The position numbers and the translations under genes are program-made. A stretch of 64,000 bases of DNA from assembly GCF_022811665.1 (NCBI RefSeq), contig NZ_CP094529.1:1178001-1242000 (forward strand). Reading direction: 5' to 3'. The stretch comes from Chryseobacterium oryzae. GTDB taxonomy: Bacteria; Bacteroidota; Bacteroidia; Flavobacteriales; Weeksellaceae. The notes under the pieces were generated by a model that made no database searches, was not told where the DNA came from, and was given only the letters and a program-made list of their open reading frames with translations. Shown one piece after another: positions 61,296 to 64,000 of this stretch; position 1 is the stretch's first letter, and the number at the start of each line of letters is the position of its first letter.

Positions 61296-64000
61296 TTAAT
61301 TCAGTTTTTCGGCAATATATTTTGCAGTATGGGATATTTTATTTTTTGCCAACTCTTCTGGAGTTCCGGCAAAAACTACTTCTCCACCATGTTTTCCGGC
61401 TTCCGGACCAATATCTATAATATGATCAGCACATTTCATAATATCAGGCTGATGTTCTATCACAATAACAGAATGCCCCAGATCTATTAATGCCTGAAGC
61501 GATTTTAATAATTTCTGAATATCGTTAAAATGAAGTCCAGTTGAAGGTTCATCAAACACAAATAAAGTTTTATCGGTGGTAACACCTTTTACTAAAAATG
61601 AAGCCAGTTTTACACGCTGTGCTTCACCTCCCGAAAGTGTAGAAGAACTTTGCCCAAGTTGAAGATATCCCAAACCAACATCCTGAAGCGGCGTAAGTTT
61701 AGTAACGATTTTATCTTCCTTATTTTCTCTGAAAAAATCTAAAGCTTCATCTACCGTCATGTGAAGAATATCCGAAATATTTTTTTCATCAAACTTTACT
61801 TCAAGAATTTCGCTTTTAAAACGTGTTCCTTTACAAGTTTCACATTCCAGTTCTATGTCTGCCATAAACTGCATCGACACATTAATAACGCCTTCACCTT
61901 TACATTCGTCGCATCTTCCGCCATCTACGTTGAAAGAAAAATGTTTAGGTTTATAGCCCATAAGTTTGGCACTTTTCTGCTTAGAAAACAAATCGCGAAT
62001 GTCATCATAAGCTTTCAGATAGGTTACAGGATTAGAACGAGAAGATTTACCAATAGGATTTTGGTCAATCAGTTCAATATGTTTTATTAATTTTTTTGGA
62101 AATTCCACAGAGTCGTAATCACCCTTTTTTCCACCCATTCCCAACTGAATTTGGATGTCATTGGTAAGAATTTCTTTCATTAAAGTAGATTTTCCACTCC
62201 CTGAAACTCCGGAAATAACCACAAAACTTTCTAATGGAACATCTACATTAATGTTTTTTAGATTATTAGATCTCGCTCCTTTAATGTGAATAAATTCTTT
62301 GGCTTTTCTACGCTTTTCAGGAACTTTAATTTCTAATCTTCCGGTTAAATACTTGGAAGTAAGTGTATCTGCATTTTTAAGTTCCTTGAAATTACCCGCA
62401 AAAACAAGTTCTCCGCCTAAATATCCTGCTTCCGGGCCAATATCAATAATATAATCTGCCGCTCTCATCACATCTTCATCATGCTCTACAACGATAACTG
62501 TGTTACCAATGTCGCGAAGATTTTTAAGAACTTCTATTAAATTTTCGGTATCTCTCGAATGTAAACCAATGGAAGGCTCATCTAAAATATAAATAGAACC
62601 TACCAAAGAACTTCCTAAACTTGTAGCTAAATTAATTCTCTGGCTTTCTCCTCCAGAAAGCGTATTGGAAGTTCGGTTTAAAGTAAGATAACCTAAGCCA
62701 ACTTTTAATAAAAATTCCAGTCGGGTGGAGATTTCATATAAAAGTCTTTTGGCAACTTCACGGTCATGATCCGAAAGCTTGAGATTGTTGATTAACGGTA
62801 AAAGTTCATCCAAAGGAAGTTCAATCATCGACTGAATGTTATATCCGTCGATTTTCACCCAAGTAGTTTCCTCACGCAAACGCAAGCCTTCGCAGGTTGG
62901 ACAAAGAGTTTTGCCACGATACCTCGAAAGCATGACGCGATACTGTATTTTGTACAAATTTTCTTCTAGCATTTTGAAGAAATTGTTCAAAGAAGGAAAT
63001 GTACTTTTAGCATCACCTTTCCAAAGGTAGTTTTTCTGCTCTTTGGTAAGTTGGTGATACGGTTTGTGAATCGGAAAATCTTTTGCTTTTTTAATAAAGT
63101 CTTTTTTCCATTCGCTCATACTTTCACCTTTCCATGCCGCAACAGCATCTTCAAAAACAGACAATGCCTTATTGGGAATAACTAAATCTTCGTCTATACC
63201 AATTACTTTTCCGTATCCTTCGCAAGTCGGGCAGGCTCCGTAAGGATTATTAAAACTGAAAAAATGAACATTTGGCTCTAAAAATTCGATTCCGTCGAGT
63301 TCGAATTTATTAGAAAATTCTTTTATTTTTCCTGTTTCTGTATTTTTAAGGGTACAATGTCCTCTTCCTTCATAAAAAGCCATTTGTATAGAATCTGCCA
63401 ATCTCTGAAGAAAACTTTCATCATCTTCATACGTAAAACGGTCGATCACCAGATTAATGACCATTTCTTTTTCCGGGACAAAGCCAAAACTTTCAAGATC
63501 TTCAATTCCTGCCACATTTCCGTTCACTTCAAGCCTTGTAAAACCGGCAAGTTTAAGAACGTTGAGTGTTTCAGAAAAGTTTTCAGCATCAAAAACTAAT
63601 GGAGCAGTTAATAAAAAAGGAGTTTCTTTCTTAGAATTTTTTATAAAATCTACAACATCTGTAACCGAATCTTTTTTTACTTCTTCGCCGGAAACGGGAG
63701 AAAATGTTCTTCCTATTCTTGCGAATAGAAGTTTCATATAATCGTAGATTTCTGTAGATGTTCCTACTGTAGATCGAGGATTAGAAGAAATTACCTTTTG
63801 CTGAATTGCAATGGATGGAGCAAGCCCTTTTATGTCGTCTACCTTTGGTTTTTCTAGCTTACCTAAAAACTGACGGGCATAAGAACTTAAGCTTTCCACA
63901 TATCTTCTTTGTCCTTCGGCATAAATTGTATCGAATGCCAAAGAAGATTTACCACTTCCAGACACTCCGGTAATAACAATTAGTTTGTTTTTCGGGATGA
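61296..64000 (-). CDS. uvrA: Excinuclease ABC subunit UvrA, N-terminus cut by window edge
   Basis: About 900 residues of the damage-recognising ATPase of nucleotide excision repair are present; the first few tens lie beyond the right edge. The first Walker A (GVSGSGKSSLAF) is within 15 residues of the edge. Both ABC signatures are seen (LSGGESQRINLATSLG and LSGGEAQRVKLASF), as are the Walker B regions (YILDEPSIGLH and FVFDEPSTGLH) and the zinc-binding cysteine pairs ACPTCEGYG, LCPTCEGLR and RCDECKGEG...CETCKG. The reading frame runs to position 63998, so the GTG at 63963-63965 is internal, not the start. Confidence 0.98.
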   Translation of the reverse strand, partial: IPKNKLIVITGVSGSGKSSLAFDTIYAEGQRRYVESLSSYARQFLGKLEKPKVDDIKGLAPSIAIQQKVISSNPRSTVGTSTEIYDYMKLLFARIGRTFSPVSGEEVKKDSVTDVVDFIKNSKKETPFLLTAPLVFDAENFSETLNVLKLAGFTRLEVNGNVAGIEDLESFGFVPEKEMVINLVIDRFTYEDDESFLQRLADSIQMAFYEGRGHCTLKNTETGKIKEFSNKFELDGIEFLEPNVHFFSFNNPYGACPTCEGYGKVIGIDEDLVIPNKALSVFEDAVAAWKGESMSEWKKDFIKKAKDFPIHKPYHQLTKEQKNYLWKGDAKSTFPSLNNFFKMLEENLYKIQYRVMLSRYRGKTLCPTCEGLRLREETTWVKIDGYNIQSMIELPLDELLPLINNLKLSDHDREVAKRLLYEISTRLEFLLKVGLGYLTLNRTSNTLSGGESQRINLATSLGSSLVGSIYILDEPSIGLHSRDTENLIEVLKNLRDIGNTVIVVEHDEDVMRAADYIIDIGPEAGYLGGELVFAGNFKELKNADTLTSKYLTGRLEIKVPEKRRKAKEFIHIKGARSNNLKNINVDVPLESFVVISGVSGSGKSTLMKEILTNDIQIQLGMGGKKGDYDSVEFPKKLIKHIELIDQNPIGKSSRSNPVTYLKAYDDIRDLFSKQKSAKLMGYKPKHFSFNVDGGRCDECKGEGVINVSMQFMADIELECETCKGTRFKSEILEVKFDEKNISDILHMTVDEALDFFRENKEDKIVTKLTPLQDVGLGYLQLGQSSSTLSGGEAQRVKLASFLVKGVTTDKTLFVFDEPSTGLHFNDIQKLLKSLQALIDLGHSVIVIEHQPDIMKCADHIIDIGPEAGKHGGEVVFAGTPEELAKNKISHTAKYIAEKLN

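Overview
The window is AT-rich, densely coded chromosomal DNA from a flavobacterium, most likely Weeksellaceae (Chryseobacterium/Elizabethkingia-like). This rests on several things seen in the sequence: SusC/SusD and Oar-type TonB receptors, a type IX secretion (T9SS) sorting domain, a PafA-type alkaline phosphatase, a fused 2-oxoacid dehydrogenase E1, an ATP synthase operon that stops after the gamma subunit, mevalonate-pathway genes, and repeated Bacteroidetes-type -7 promoter elements (TAnnTTTG) upstream of genes that lack clear Shine-Dalgarno sequences. I saw no rRNA, tRNA, CRISPR array, insertion sequence or prophage.

Layout. 1-177: start of ligA, cut by the left edge. 415-10724: an outer-membrane uptake region with an Oar-like receptor, a glycerophosphodiesterase, a SusC/SusD pair and a calcineurin-like phosphoesterase. 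10847-16507: HAD phosphatase, agmatinase, an alkylation-repair pair (AraC-Ada fusion and AlkB), an exported protein of unknown function, a polyprenyl diphosphate synthase and a small membrane protein. 16643-25833: fused E1 dehydrogenase, a barnase-like RNase with an adjacent barstar-like inhibitor, PafA, a nucleoid-associated protein, a glycosyltransferase, and a PLP enzyme divergent from an Lrp regulator. 25968-33664: ffh, a lipoprotein and the atpBEFHAG operon. 33761-39631: CNNM/CorC protein, ClpS, uridine kinase, a DivIC/FtsB protein, a short methylmalonyl-CoA mutase-like subunit, a methyltransferase and an OmpA lipoprotein. 39710-45022: M20 dipeptidase, a T9SS cargo protein, an SDR and etfBA. 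45193-53175: bifunctional-nuclease protein, nucleoside transporter, an ECF sigma / putative anti-sigma / outer-membrane protein unit, thiolase and a UMF1-type MFS protein. 53241-56347: mevalonate kinase, UbiA prenyltransferase and proline dehydrogenase. 56410-64000: an XRE regulator facing a 793-bp gene-poor region with repeated operator-like motifs, an M14 carboxypeptidase, a DUF4920 protein, a hairpin repeat, an amino-acid permease and uvrA, cut by the right edge.

Most of the window is housekeeping. The points most worth following are: (i) the barnase/barstar pair, whose RNase has a membrane anchor and two cysteines at positions equivalent to barnase 43 and 80; (ii) the XRE gene with several near-palindromic TTACAAATGTAA-type sites; (iii) the glycerophosphodiesterase-SusCD-phosphoesterase locus, which looks like an uptake system for phosphate-containing organic molecules; and (iv) a long imperfect hairpin at 59522-59612 that looks like an interspersed repeat. 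None of these is proven new. Homology calls are made by eye from motifs; no database search was run.
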